Source: Arcticibacter sp.
GTDB lineage: Bacteria > Bacteroidota > Bacteroidia > 2-12-FULL-35-15
DNA length: 64,000 nucleotides
Reading direction: 5' to 3'
NCBI GenBank assembly: GCA_021155045.1
Contig: JAJNQB010000002.1
Span: 44,434 to 108,433 of the forward strand
Shown here piece after piece: positions 7,542-18,400 of this stretch. Numbering within the stretch: position 1 is the stretch's first letter; each line of letters begins with the position of its first letter. The position numbers and the translations under genes are program-made. The notes under the pieces are model-generated. The model was given only the letters and a program-made list of their open reading frames with translations. It was not told the DNA's origin and made no database searches.

Positions 7542-9731
7542 TTATTTAGTAAATAATAGTTCTCTGTATTTTGGTAAAGGCCAATTTTCATCATCAACAA
7601 TAAGTTCAAGTTTATCTACATTGTAGCGTATATCATCAAAATATGATTTTACTTTTTCGCAATAATCAATTGCTTGTTTTTTAGCATCACTTAAAGCATT
7701 TGCTTTTTTTCGTGCCTCAGTCATTTCATCAACTTTTGTTTTAATGATATTAATATGTTCTGATATTTGAGAAATCATATCTAATTGAATTTGAGCTGTT
7801 TTTTTAAATTCCGCACCAGAAAAAATTTCTTTCAATCCTTTTACATTTTCAACTAAAGAACCTTGATATTTTATTGCTGTTGGTATAATATGATTTAAAG
7901 CCAAATCAGCCATAACACGTGATTCTATTTGAATTTTTTTAGTGTATGTTTCTAAATAGATTTCATAACGAGCATGTTGCTCACGGTGACTCATTATATT
8001 ATTGCGTTCAAATAATTCCATTGTTTGTTTAGAAACAAAAGCAGAAAGTGCCAAAGGCGTAGTTTTGATGTTTGAAAGTCCACGTTTTAGTGCCTCTTTT
8101 ACCCATTCTTCGCCATATCCATTTCCTTCGAAACGTATTTTTTTAGATTCTACAATACACTTTCTTAAAACTTGAAATATAGCCTCATCCTTTTCTATAT
8201 TCTTTGCAATAAGTGTATCCACTTCTTTTTTAAATTTAATTAATTGGTCAGTCATTATTGCATTTAAAACGGTCATTGGACCAGCACAATTTTGAGAAGA
8301 ACCTACTGCACGAAACTCAAATTTATTGCCTGTAAATGCAAAAGGTGAAGTACGGTTTCTGTCGGTATTATCTAATAATATGTCTGGTATTTTACCAATG
8401 TTTAATTTCAGAGCTGTTTTTTCATCTGGGCTCATTTTTCCTGATTTTACTTTGCTTTCAAGTTCATCTAAAACATTTGAAAGTTGTGTTCCCAAGAAAA
8501 CAGACATAATGGCCGGTGGTGCTTCATTTGCACCTAAACGGTGGTCGTTGTTTGCTCCTGCAATAGATGCTCTTAGCAAATCGGCATTGTCGTGAACAGC
8601 TTTAACTGTATTAATGAAGAATGTAAGGAATTGCAAATTTGTTTTTGGTGTTTTACCAGGACTTAATAAATTTTTTCCAGTGTTAGTACCCAAACTCCAG
8701 TTATTATGTTTTCCGCTACCATTCACACCTGCAAATGGTTTTTCGTGTAATAAAACACGAAAATTATGTCTTCGAGCCACTTTTTCCATTACATCCATTA
8801 ATAATTGATTATGGTCAACAGCTAAATTGCACTCTTCAAAAACGGGAGCACATTCAAACTGATTAGGAGCAACTTCGTTGTGCCTTGTTTTAATAGGAAT
8901 ACCTAACTTCAATGATTCGATTTCGAAATCGCGCATGAAGCAAGTTGCTCTTTCAGGAATTGAACCAAAGTAGTGATCGTCCAATTGTTGTCCTTTGGCA
9001 GGGGTATGACCAAATAATGTTCTGCCTGTCATCGCTAGATCAGGGCGAGCATTGTATAAAGCTTCATCAACCAAAAAATATTCTTGCTCCCAGCCAAGAG
9101 TGGCAGTTACTTTGGTTACATTTTTATCAAAATATTGGCATACATCCACAGCAGCTTTATCCAATGCGTGTAGTGCTTTTAATAAAGGTGTTTTAAAATC
9201 GAGTGCTTCACCTGTGTAAGCAACAAAAATAGTTGGAATACAAAGCGTTTTTCCAATGACAAAAGCAGGAGATGTAGGATCCCAAGCCGTGTATCCACGA
9301 GCTTCAAATGTATTTCTGATTCCTCCATTTGGGAAAGAAGATGCATCTGGTTCTTGCTGAACCAATTGTCCGCCTCCAAAGCGCTCAATAGCTCTTCCTC
9401 CTTCGGTTGGTTCAAAAAAAGCATCGTGTTTTTCAGCAGTAGTACCTGTTAAAGGCTGAAACCAATGTGTATAATGTGTAGCACCTTTTGAATTAGCCCA
9501 AGATTTCATAGAAGCAGCAACTTGGTCAGCCATTTTTCTATCAATTTGAGTTCCTTGTTGCATTGCTGACATAACGCTTTCAAATGCTTCTTCAGAAAGA
9601 TATTCGCGCATTGCGTCAATACCAAAAACGTTTTCTCCGAAAAATTCAGAAACTTTTGTGCTTGGTAATATTACTTCTTGTGGTGTGCGAGTTAAAACTG
9701 CTTCTAATGCTTTAAATCTGTGGAATGCCAT
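7542..9731 (-). CDS. glnN: Glutamine synthetase type III
   Basis: ATP-dependent glutamine formation from glutamate and ammonia, the main ammonium-assimilating form in many Bacteroidota. Its 729 residues match GSIII (about 700-730) rather than GSI (about 470). Visible are ATLGWEQEYFLVDE (metal-binding Glu strand), RHNEVAPNQFECAPVF, the conserved NGSGKHNNWSLGTN near residue 335 that covers the glutamate/ATP site, and the long C-terminal helical region special to type III. It stands alone, with its own -7 element upstream and a terminator downstream. No PII or ammonium-transporter gene is adjacent. Confidence 0.96.
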   Translation of the reverse strand: MAFHRFKALEAVLTRTPQEVILPSTKVSEFFGENVFGIDAMREYLSEEAFESVMSAMQQGTQIDRKMADQVAASMKSWANSKGATHYTHWFQPLTGTTAEKHDAFFEPTEGGRAIERFGGGQLVQQEPDASSFPNGGIRNTFEARGYTAWDPTSPAFVIGKTLCIPTIFVAYTGEALDFKTPLLKALHALDKAAVDVCQYFDKNVTKVTATLGWEQEYFLVDEALYNARPDLAMTGRTLFGHTPAKGQQLDDHYFGSIPERATCFMRDFEIESLKLGIPIKTRHNEVAPNQFECAPVFEECNLAVDHNQLLMDVMEKVARRHNFRVLLHEKPFAGVNGSGKHNNWSLGTNTGKNLLSPGKTPKTNLQFLTFFINTVKAVHDNADLLRASIAGANNDHRLGANEAPPAIMSVFLGTQLSNVLDELESKVKSGKMSPDEKTALKLNIGKIPDILLDNTDRNRTSPFAFTGNKFEFRAVGSSQNCAGPMTVLNAIMTDQLIKFKKEVDTLIAKNIEKDEAIFQVLRKCIVESKKIRFEGNGYGEEWVKEALKRGLSNIKTTPLALSAFVSKQTMELFERNNIMSHREQHARYEIYLETYTKKIQIESRVMADLALNHIIPTAIKYQGSLVENVKGLKEIFSGAEFKKTAQIQLDMISQISEHINIIKTKVDEMTEARKKANALSDAKKQAIDYCEKVKSYFDDIRYNVDKLELIVDDENWPLPKYRELLFTK

Positions 9732-9810
9732 TTTTTGTAGTGTTTTAGTTGGTTAGTATTTTTGGTTATGAATTTTTTGATGTTTTATGAAAAAAATCAA
9801 ATTTTCAGCA

Positions 9811-9818
9811 CAAAAGTA
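9811..9818 (-). promoter_or_regulatory. -7 promoter element for GSIII
   Basis: TACTTTTG on the minus strand fits TAnnTTTG. It implies a leader of roughly 70 bases before the ATG at 9731, the longest leader among the candidate promoters here, so post-transcriptional control is possible. No convincing -33 box is seen. Confidence 0.45.
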
Positions 9819-9925
9819 TAAAAAAGAGGGGGAGGTTAATTAAAAAAGTGATAAAATTTTATTAACACCCCCTATTTTTTAAACCAAAGAGTAAAAAAAG
9901 TTATTTTTTTGAAAAAGGAAGAAAA

Positions 9926-10855
9926 TTATAACATTTTGGTTCTTTTAACCAAATAAGGAAGTAAAACTTGTTCAAAGCCAAGATTAATATCGGCTTCAAC
10001 AAAATCAATTTTGTATTGCCCACATTTTAGAAGCAATTGTTTTTTGTAATCATTCATTTGTTTTAGATAATTCTCTTTCACTTCATTTGGATGAAGCTTA
10101 AGAATTTCTCCTGTTTCCATATCTATAAACTTATACGGACGGTTTTCAAAATCAAATTCAAGTTCCTTTTGTTTGTCAGTTACATGAAAAAGTACAACCT
10201 CATGTTTATTATGTTTTAAATGTTGCAATGCTGAAAACAAGTCTTCATCATTTTCTTTTGATTCAAACATATCGCTAAAAATAACAATCAATGAACGCTT
10301 GTGAACATTTTCTGCTATTTGATGCAATGCGCTCACGGCAGAAGTCGATTTATGTTCCTCCTTATTGTAAGGATGAATCAATTGCTCTAAATGATTGTAT
10401 AATATTTTATGGTGTAAGGAACTAGATTTTGCATTGGTATGAACTTCTATTTTTTCAGCAAAAACGGATAAACCAACGGCATCTCGTTGGCGTTTTAATA
10501 ATTCAATTAGAGCAGCTGCACAATAAGCTGAAAATGTAATTTTGTTGTGTTTTGATTTTGGTAAATCTGCAACAGGGAAATACATGGAGGATGAAGCATC
10601 AATAACAATTTGACAACGAAGATTCGTTTCTTCTTCAAATCGTTTTATAAAAAGTTTGTCGGTTCTGCCAAATAATTTCCAATCAATATGTTTTGTGGAT
10701 TCGCCTGTATTATAAAGTCTGTGTTCTGCAAATTCAACACTAAAGCCATGAAAAGGGCTTTTGTGTAAACCTGTAATAAAACCTTCTACCACCTGCTTGG
10801 CAATAAGTTCCAAGTGAGAAAAATGTTGTATTTGTTGGCGATTTATGGTTTGCAT
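9926..10855 (-). CDS. DUF58 / vWA-like protein
   Basis: A 309-residue cytoplasmic protein of the DUF58 family, which usually works with MoxR AAA+ ATPases and vWA proteins in envelope or stress functions. The DUF58 core is clear: NTGESTKHIDWKLFGR, then LFIKRFEEET, followed by a vWA-type metal site DASSSM. The ATG at 10855 is preferred to 10891 because the longer start lies inside the trxA terminator hairpin and adds only a hydrophobic stub. No MoxR gene lies beside it here, which is unusual. Exact function unknown. Confidence 0.85.
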   Translation of the reverse strand: MQTINRQQIQHFSHLELIAKQVVEGFITGLHKSPFHGFSVEFAEHRLYNTGESTKHIDWKLFGRTDKLFIKRFEEETNLRCQIVIDASSSMYFPVADLPKSKHNKITFSAYCAAALIELLKRQRDAVGLSVFAEKIEVHTNAKSSSLHHKILYNHLEQLIHPYNKEEHKSTSAVSALHQIAENVHKRSLIVIFSDMFESKENDEDLFSALQHLKHNKHEVVLFHVTDKQKELEFDFENRPYKFIDMETGEILKLHPNEVKENYLKQMNDYKKQLLLKCGQYKIDFVEADINLGFEQVLLPYLVKRTKML

Positions 10856-10871
10856 TTGTTGTTTTAATATA

Positions 10872-10931
10872 AACAAAAAGTCAAAAATCAAAAGAAAAAA
10901 TTTTTGCCTTGCTTTTGATTTTTGACTTTTT
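10872..10931 (-). terminator. Long hairpin terminator between trxA and the DUF58 gene
   Basis: A 20-bp perfect inverted repeat (10875-10894 with 10912-10931), AT-rich apart from two G/C pairs, with a T run at the 3' end on the minus strand. It begins 17 bases after the trxA stop, overlaps the longest possible start of the DUF58 gene, and supports the shorter start there. Confidence 0.7.
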
Positions 10932-10948
10932 TATTTTACAGATTATTA

Positions 10949-11266
10949 TTACATCAACGCTTTTAATTTAGCATCTAATACTGATTTTGGAACGGCACCA
11001 ACTTGTTTATCAACAACTTCGCCACCTTTAAAAAATAAAATTGTAGGTATGTTTCTAATTCCAAACATTGCAGAAACATTTGCATTGTGATCTACATTAA
11101 CTTTTCCAACAACAGCTTTTCCTTCATAATCTTTTGATAATTCTTCAACAACTGGTCCAACCATACGGCATGGTCCGCACCATTCTGCCCAAAAGTCTAA
11201 TAATACTGGTTTGTCTGATTTTGCTACTAATTCATCAAAATTAGCGTCTGTGATTTCTAAAGCCAT
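10949..11266 (-). CDS. trxA: Thioredoxin
   Basis: General cytosolic disulfide reductase of 105 residues, the standard thioredoxin length. The redox motif WCGPC has cysteines at 30 and 33, preceded by LLDFWAE with the buried Asp24; the cis-proline loop is RNIPT. It is followed by its own long hairpin. The upstream 217 bases to the divergent gene at 11484 carry both promoters. Confidence 0.97.
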   Translation of the reverse strand: MALEITDANFDELVAKSDKPVLLDFWAEWCGPCRMVGPVVEELSKDYEGKAVVGKVNVDHNANVSAMFGIRNIPTILFFKGGEVVDKQVGAVPKSVLDAKLKALM

Positions 11267-11483
11267 CTTTCTTGATTGATTTTAAATTTATAAATATTGA
11301 TTTGTTTATTTTTGCATTATTGACCCTAAAGGTAAATATTGTATTTTGATTATGTCAAATGATTTGCCAAAAAGTTATGAGTGACATGTTGGCATTTTGT
11401 GTGAAAATTAATAATTGCTAAAAAATAAGTTTTAAAACTATTGATTTATTAATACTTTTAGGTTTTAGCTGAATTTTTTAAAA

Positions 11484-12980
11484 ATGAACAAAGAAATTTA
11501 CGATTTATATAAAAAGCTTAATGCAACTGAAAAAGCAGAACTAAATTTTAGGTTCAAAAACTCGCCTTTAGCGATACAATTTTTAAATTTTTTAGAAGGT
11601 TGCAATAACCGAAATTTTAAGACTACCGAAATAGTTAGTTTTATTTATAGCAATGATAATAATGAGAGTTATAGCATTTTTGAAAACAGATATTTTAAAT
11701 TGCGAAAAAAAATAAATGACGAAATTCAAAATATAACCTCATCAGTAGATTCAGAAAAAACATTGCTTGCTGAGGAAGAAAAAAAACTTTTTGTTGCAAG
11801 AAATATGGCTCTTGCAGAAAACAAAGAAAGTGCTTATAAACAATTGTTGGAATTAGAGAAAGAATGTTGGAAAAAAAACATTTTTGAATTATTACCTACA
11901 ACAATAGACTTACTCATATTTCTTAATCAAGCATTTAATAAAAATGAAAAAAACAAGGAACTTTATTTGCGCTATGAAAAAGCAAATGAATTGCTTTATG
12001 ATATTCAAAAAGTGTCCTTAAATACAAGAATTATTTATGAAATTAACTACGAAAAGGGAATAAAATACGCTCAAAAAAATTTGAATATTCTGAAAGATTT
12101 ATCATTGAAAAATAAAGACTATCCAAGGTTTTCGATGTGCTATCACCATGTTTCATTGTATTATAAATTAGGTTCTCCGCAATATTATGGCGAGATGCAA
12201 GTGGTAAGCAGACATATGAGTCAGTTTAAAAAATTGTTTGCCGAAAACCCTTTTGTTCCTTTGATAAACTACAGAGCCAATTACGTTAAATACCAATATT
12301 TTCATTTTGCTCAAAGTACTATGTTTTATCATTTTAATAGGTGTGAATTTCAAGATGCTTTAACATCAATACAAGAAGTGTGGAATTTAGCCCATGACCA
12401 CAATTCTGTTTTTAAAGCTTATAAAACGGAATCACTTTACAGTAATATGTTTACGTTACAATGTATGGCAGAAAAGTATGATGAAGCACTTGCTACAACT
12501 GATTTATTTATTAGCTTTTTAAAAGAGAATAAACAAATCGATAAATTAAATTTTGCATATACACAAAAAGCAAAAATTTATTCAGATATTTTTCCAAATA
12601 CAAAACGTATTAAAGTGGATAAAAATTTTCTGGTTAATCAATTGGACGAATACATTAAAAAAGTTAAAAAAGAAAACAATTTACTAATGCCATACGATCA
12701 AGCCTTGGTTTTAAGAATAAGATTTTATTTAATCGAAAAGAATTATAAAAAAGCAAAAGAATTATTCAATTACAAAGTGGTGAAGTATTATTTTAATCAG
12801 GTTAATTTATATGAATTGTACAAAGAGTTTATTGAAATTATAATTAGTAGCTCTATCGATAAAAGGCATCATTTTATAATTCTAACTAAAAAAGCAACAC
12901 AATTAAAATATAAAATGAGAACCCCAAGCGAATATTTGAATATTAATTGGCTAATTAATTTTTGTACTACTCATAAATAA
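11484..12980 (+). CDS. Uncharacterised alpha-helical protein, possibly TPR-like
   Basis: I do not recognise this 498-residue protein. It has no signal peptide or membrane segment, is rich in Lys, Glu, Asn and aromatic residues, and looks helical throughout. Helix pairs between about 110 and 480 resemble degenerate TPRs (AENKESAYKQLLELEKEC, FENRYFKLRKKINDEIQN), so it could be a cytoplasmic scaffold. It lies 22 bases upstream of pbpC on the same strand and is likely co-transcribed, replacing the alpha-2-macroglobulin gene that often partners pbpC. Confidence 0.7.
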   Translation: MNKEIYDLYKKLNATEKAELNFRFKNSPLAIQFLNFLEGCNNRNFKTTEIVSFIYSNDNNESYSIFENRYFKLRKKINDEIQNITSSVDSEKTLLAEEEKKLFVARNMALAENKESAYKQLLELEKECWKKNIFELLPTTIDLLIFLNQAFNKNEKNKELYLRYEKANELLYDIQKVSLNTRIIYEINYEKGIKYAQKNLNILKDLSLKNKDYPRFSMCYHHVSLYYKLGSPQYYGEMQVVSRHMSQFKKLFAENPFVPLINYRANYVKYQYFHFAQSTMFYHFNRCEFQDALTSIQEVWNLAHDHNSVFKAYKTESLYSNMFTLQCMAEKYDEALATTDLFISFLKENKQIDKLNFAYTQKAKIYSDIFPNTKRIKVDKNFLVNQLDEYIKKVKKENNLLMPYDQALVLRIRFYLIEKNYKKAKELFNYKVVKYYFNQVNLYELYKEFIEIIISSSIDKRHHFIILTKKATQLKYKMRTPSEYLNINWLINFCTTHK

Positions 12981-13002
12981 ATATTTTATTAAATTATTTT
13001 TT

Positions 13003-15378
13003 GTGCAAACTAAACTAAATTCTTTTTTTCAATTTTTAAAATCAAGGAAAGGAATTGGTTTTGTATTGTTGTTGTTTATGTTCTTATGGTTTTGGTTTTG
13101 TCTCCCTTCCCCATTATTTAAAAGTCCTTCAAGTACTGTACTAGAAGATAAAGCTGAAAAATTGTTAGCAGCTAAAATTGCAAATGATGGACAATGGCGT
13201 TTTCCTGAATCAGATAAGGTCCCTTTTAAGTTTATTGCTTGTATAACACAATTTGAAGATAAAAATTTCTTCTACCATAGTGGGATTGATTTTTTTGCTT
13301 TTGCTAGAGCAATTAAACAAAATATCAAATCAAAAAAAATTATAAGTGGAGGAAGTACTTTAACTATGCAAGTTATTCGCTTGTCAAGAAAAGGAAAATC
13401 AAGAACTTTTTTTGAAAAAATTGTCGAAATAATAATGGCAATTCGATTGGAGTTGACCTATTCAAAAGCAGAAATTTTATCATTGTATTCATCCAATGCT
13501 CCTTTTGGTAGTAATGTAGTTGGTATTGATGCTGCTTCATGGCGTTATTTTGGAAGAGAACCAGAAAAATTATCATGGGCTGAAACAGCAACTCTGGCTG
13601 TACTGCCAAATGCTCCAAGTTTAATTTATCCTGGCAAAAATCATGATCGTTTATTGGTTAAGCGTAATCGCCTTTTAGATAAATTATTAAAATCAAAAAT
13701 TATTGACAATGAAACCTGCTTGCTCAGCAAACAAGAACCGCTACCTGAAAAGCCTTTTCCATTACCTCAAATTGCCTCTCATCTTTTGCATAGAGCTTGT
13801 AAGGATGGAATGGAGGGTAAAAGAATTAAAACAACAATTGATATTAGTTTGCAAGAACGTTGTAATGCTATTGTTGAAAGCTATCACAAACTATATAAAT
13901 CAAATCAAATAAACAATATATGTGTTTTAGTTTTAGATGTAAATTCTGGTTCTGTATTATCTTATGTTGGAAATATTTCAAGTGATAATGACGATTTTCA
14001 AAGCAAGGTTGATGTAATTGTTGCTCCACGAAGCACAGGCAGCATTCTAAAGCCATTTTTATTTGCCAGTATGCTTACCGATGGTGAATTGTTAGCAAAT
14101 TCAATCATTCCCGATATTCCAACACAAATTGCAGGATATGCTCCACAAAACTATAACATGACATATGATGGCGCTGTGCCCGCTAAAAAAGCATTAGCAC
14201 GAAGTTTAAATGTACCAGCAGTAAGAATGTTACAAAATTATGGTATCGAAAAATTTAATTACAATTTAAAAAAGCTTGGAATGACGACTTTAAAACAATC
14301 GCCATCTCATTATGGCTTATCAATTATTTTAGGAGGCTCTGAAGCTAAGTTATGGGATATAGCTGGTATTTATGCTAGTATGGGAAGAACTTTAAATAAT
14401 TTTACAAAGTACAGTGGGAAATACAATCAGTTTGATATTCATCCCGCAAATTATATTGAAAAAAATGTAGCAGACAAAAAAGAACTTGTTAATTCAAGCT
14501 TAATTGATGCAGCATCTATTTTTTTAACTTTTGAAGCAATGGTAGAAGTTTCTCGACCAGATGAAGAAGCACAATGGCGACAATATATTTCGAATCAAAA
14601 AATTGCATGGAAAACTGGTACAAGCTTTGGTTATAGAGATGGATGGGCAGTTGGCATTACACCAAAATATGTAGTAGGAGTTTGGGTTGGAAATGCAAAT
14701 GGAGAAGGGAGGCCAGGTTTAACTGGTATTCAAACTGCAGCACCTGTTTTGTTTAGCATTTTTAATGTTTTAAAACCAAGCACTTGGTTTGATAAACCAT
14801 ACGATGAAATGGAAAGGGTTAGCATTTGTAAGCAAAGTGGTTGTAGAGCAGCAGATATTTGCGAACCAATAGAAATGCAATGGATACAAAAAAACGGTTT
14901 AAAAACGGAGCCTTGCAAGTATCATAAAATAATTCATTTAGATGCTTCCGAAAAATATAGGGTAAATAGTAATTGTGAAAATGTAAACAATATGAAACAT
15001 GTGTCTTGGTTTATTTTACCTCCATCAATGGAATGGTATTACAAATCAAAAAATCCAAGATACAAAGAGTTGCCTCCTTACCGAGCAGATTGTGAAAATA
15101 TCGATAATAATAAAATGGAAATTATTTATCCAAAACAGTTTAGCAAAATATATGTTCCTATTGAATTAAATGGAGAAATAGGAAAGACAGTTTTTGAAGT
15201 TGCACATCGCAATGCATCAAAAAAAGTATACTGGCATTTGGATGGGGTTTTTATTGCAGTTACACAAAATAGCCATCAAATGGCTTTAGCTCCTAATGAC
15301 GGAGAACACATGCTTACCCTTATAGATGAGGATGGGGAAACATTAACCCAAAAATTTGAAATTATTAGTAAGAAATAA
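13003..15378 (+). CDS. pbpC: Penicillin-binding protein 1C
   Basis: Bifunctional peptidoglycan synthase of 791 residues anchored in the inner membrane. In order: membrane helix (about 18-34), GT51 transglycosylase with catalytic Glu85 in FEDKNFFYHSG and GGSTLTMQ (116-123), then the transpeptidase with SxxK at 347-350 (STGSILKP), SLN at 401-403 and KTG at 537-539. The C-terminal domain after about 610, with paired cysteines (ICKQSGCRAADIC), fits the PBP1C C-terminal domain. The start is GTG at 13003; no closer ATG precedes the membrane segment. A propeller-SpoIIE gene follows 51 bases later. Confidence 0.95.
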   Translation: MQTKLNSFFQFLKSRKGIGFVLLLFMFLWFWFCLPSPLFKSPSSTVLEDKAEKLLAAKIANDGQWRFPESDKVPFKFIACITQFEDKNFFYHSGIDFFAFARAIKQNIKSKKIISGGSTLTMQVIRLSRKGKSRTFFEKIVEIIMAIRLELTYSKAEILSLYSSNAPFGSNVVGIDAASWRYFGREPEKLSWAETATLAVLPNAPSLIYPGKNHDRLLVKRNRLLDKLLKSKIIDNETCLLSKQEPLPEKPFPLPQIASHLLHRACKDGMEGKRIKTTIDISLQERCNAIVESYHKLYKSNQINNICVLVLDVNSGSVLSYVGNISSDNDDFQSKVDVIVAPRSTGSILKPFLFASMLTDGELLANSIIPDIPTQIAGYAPQNYNMTYDGAVPAKKALARSLNVPAVRMLQNYGIEKFNYNLKKLGMTTLKQSPSHYGLSIILGGSEAKLWDIAGIYASMGRTLNNFTKYSGKYNQFDIHPANYIEKNVADKKELVNSSLIDAASIFLTFEAMVEVSRPDEEAQWRQYISNQKIAWKTGTSFGYRDGWAVGITPKYVVGVWVGNANGEGRPGLTGIQTAAPVLFSIFNVLKPSTWFDKPYDEMERVSICKQSGCRAADICEPIEMQWIQKNGLKTEPCKYHKIIHLDASEKYRVNSNCENVNNMKHVSWFILPPSMEWYYKSKNPRYKELPPYRADCENIDNNKMEIIYPKQFSKIYVPIELNGEIGKTVFEVAHRNASKKVYWHLDGVFIAVTQNSHQMALAPNDGEHMLTLIDEDGETLTQKFEIISKK

Positions 15379-15429
15379 TTTTAAACAAATCTTTTAAAAT
15401 TTATATATTTACTTCGTAAACACTTATTT

Positions 15430-18400
15430 ATGAAGAGTATCATTACAAGATATTTTTTTATTATTTCTTTTTTAGGTTTAAGCTCCTTGAGTTCATTTTC
15501 ACAAGAGCTTAAGTTTTCGCATATCACTTCACAAGAAGGTTTGTCTATGGGAGTGGTTAATTGTGTTTTGCAGGATAGCAAAGGTTTTATGTGGTTTGGC
15601 ACCCAAGATGGATTAAATAAATACGATGGTTACAATATGATTGTATTTAAACACAATCCTGTTGATACCAATTCATTATCAAACAATTTTATTTATGCAT
15701 TATTTGAAGATAGCGAAGGTATATTATGGATAGGAACAAATGGCGGAGGAGTGGATGCTTATAATTTGAATACTGGAAAACTAAAACATTTTATAAATAG
15801 TTCTTCCAATAAAAATTCTATTTCAAATAATAATGTTCGTTCCATCATTGAAGACAAAGAAAAAAACATCTGGTTGGGTACGGATGAAGGATTGAATATG
15901 TACAACAAACAAAGTAAAATATTTACCCGATTTTTAAATGATAAAAATAATGCATCAAGTATATCAAATAACTCAGCATGGTGTTTAAAAGAAGGAAGTG
16001 ATGGTAATATCTGGGTTGGTACTTATGGCGGAGGATTGAATGTTTACAGTAAAAAAGCAAAAACATTTAAATCATTTCCACAGGTAGATGAAACAGGAAA
16101 GTTGAAATTCGAAAATTCAAACAAAGTAAGAAGCATACTAGAAGATAAAGATGGTATTTTTTGGGTTGCTACTTATGGCGAAGGTGTTGAAATATTTGAT
16201 CCAAAATCAGGAAAGTTTTTAAAAAATTTAAAAAATAAACATGGTGATGTAAATAGTTTAATTAATGATAGGGTTACCAGTATTACTGAAGATGCGAATG
16301 GAATAATATGGATTGGAACCTATGGCGGAGGGATTGACCAATACTTCAAAAAAACAGGCAGTTTTAAACATAATATTTTTGATGAACAAAATTCAAGCGG
16401 AATAAATAGCAATCAAATTAAGTATGTATATCATGATGATATTGGTTCGGTATGGATTGGTACAGAAGGCGGAGGCGTTAATACCTATTTTCGGTCTAGT
16501 AGTAAATTTAAACATTTTAAGAAAAAAGAAAATACAGACAACAGTTTAAAAAGCAATGTTGTTTTAGCTTTGCTTAAAGATAAGGATGGATTACTTTGGA
16601 TAGGAACAGGGCAAGGCGGTTTATCAACGCTGGATTTAGAAAAGAATGAATATACGCACTACCCAAACTTATCAAATGCCAATAATAATTCTGTATTATC
16701 ACTTTACCAAAGTAGAGATGAAACTATTTGGGTGGGTACTTGGGGGGGAGGATTAAATTCCTATGACAAAAAAACAAAAAAAGTTACTTCATATAAATTG
16801 TTAAAAGAGTTTAGTAATGCCACTATCGTTTGTATTTATGAAGATAAAGATGGTATTATGTGGATTGGAACGTATGGTGGAGGTTTGTTTTCTTATGATA
16901 CAGAAAAAGAAATTTTTACTAACTATAAAGTTTCAAACGGTTTAAAAAGTAATAATATTTACTGCATTACCCAGGATAAAAAAGGAAATATTTGGGTTGG
17001 AACAGAAGGAGGAGGAGCCAATGTATTAAATCCTAAAACAAATACGTTTATTATTTACGATAGAGATGAACGTTACAATAGTATTAGTTCTAATACTGTT
17101 AATCATATATATCAAGATGATAAAGGAATTATTTGGTTGGCTACCACAAATGGATTAAATAAATTCAATCCTTCTACAGAACATTTTGATCACTACTTTG
17201 AAAAAGATGGTTTGCCGAATGATTATATTTATTGTATAATGCCTGATAACAAAGGAAATTTATGGATGACAACCAACAAAGGGATTTCAAAATATAATCC
17301 CTTGATAGAAAATGTAAATGGTTCTGCTTTCAGAAATTATGATATTAATGATGGCTTGCAGGGAATGGAACATAATCAAGGAGCATTTTTTAAAAGCAGA
17401 ACAGGAGAAATGTTTATTGGTGGTGTAAATGGATTGAATATTTTTAATCCGGATAAGATAATGGATAACCCAAATCCCCCTCCAGTAAGAATTACATCAT
17501 ACAAACGTTTTGGAGAAGAAGTTCAGTTAGATACATTAATTTATAATAAACGCACGCTTGAACTTTCATGGCGACAAAACTTTTTTTCTTTTGATTTTGT
17601 TGCACTTGCATACCAAATGCCATCAAAAAACAAATACAGTTTTAAGTTAGAAGGAGTAGATGAAAATTGGTCGCCACCAAGCACACAACGCTATGCAAGT
17701 TATACGGAATTGCGTGGAGGGAATTATGTTTTTAAAGTAAGAGCAGCAAATAACGATGGTGTTTGGAATGATGAAGGTGTTACACTTTATATAACCATAC
17801 ATCCTCCTTTTTGGCAAACAAAATGGTTTTATATATTGTGTATTATACTATTTATTGGCGGCTTTTGGGGGTTTTTTAAATACAGAACAAGTGCGATAAA
17901 ACGAGAAAATAAAATATTAGAAGAAAAAGTTGAAGCACGTACAAAAGAACTTGCACAAAAAAATAAAGATATTACAAGTAGTATTCAATATGCTAAACGT
18001 ATTCAGTTGGCAATACTTCCAACACTTGATCAGATTTATAGGTATTTTCCAGAATCATTTGTTTTATATAAACCAAAAGATATAGTAAGTGGCGACTTTT
18101 ATTGGTTTGGAGTGAAAGGAGGAATAAAAATAATTGCAACAGTAGATTGTACAGGACATGGTGTTCCTGGTGCTTTTATGAGTATGATAGGTCATAATTT
18201 GTTGAATCAAATTATTTCCGAAAACGGAATTATTCAACCCGACCAAATTTTAAATGCCTTACACAACGGTGTTCAAGCAGCTTTAAAACAAGGAACAAAT
18301 GTGGTGGATACAAGTGATGGAATGGATGTGGCATTGTGTGCTATTGATACAAAAAATAATGAAATAAAATATGCCGGAGCATACCGACCAATTTATATTG

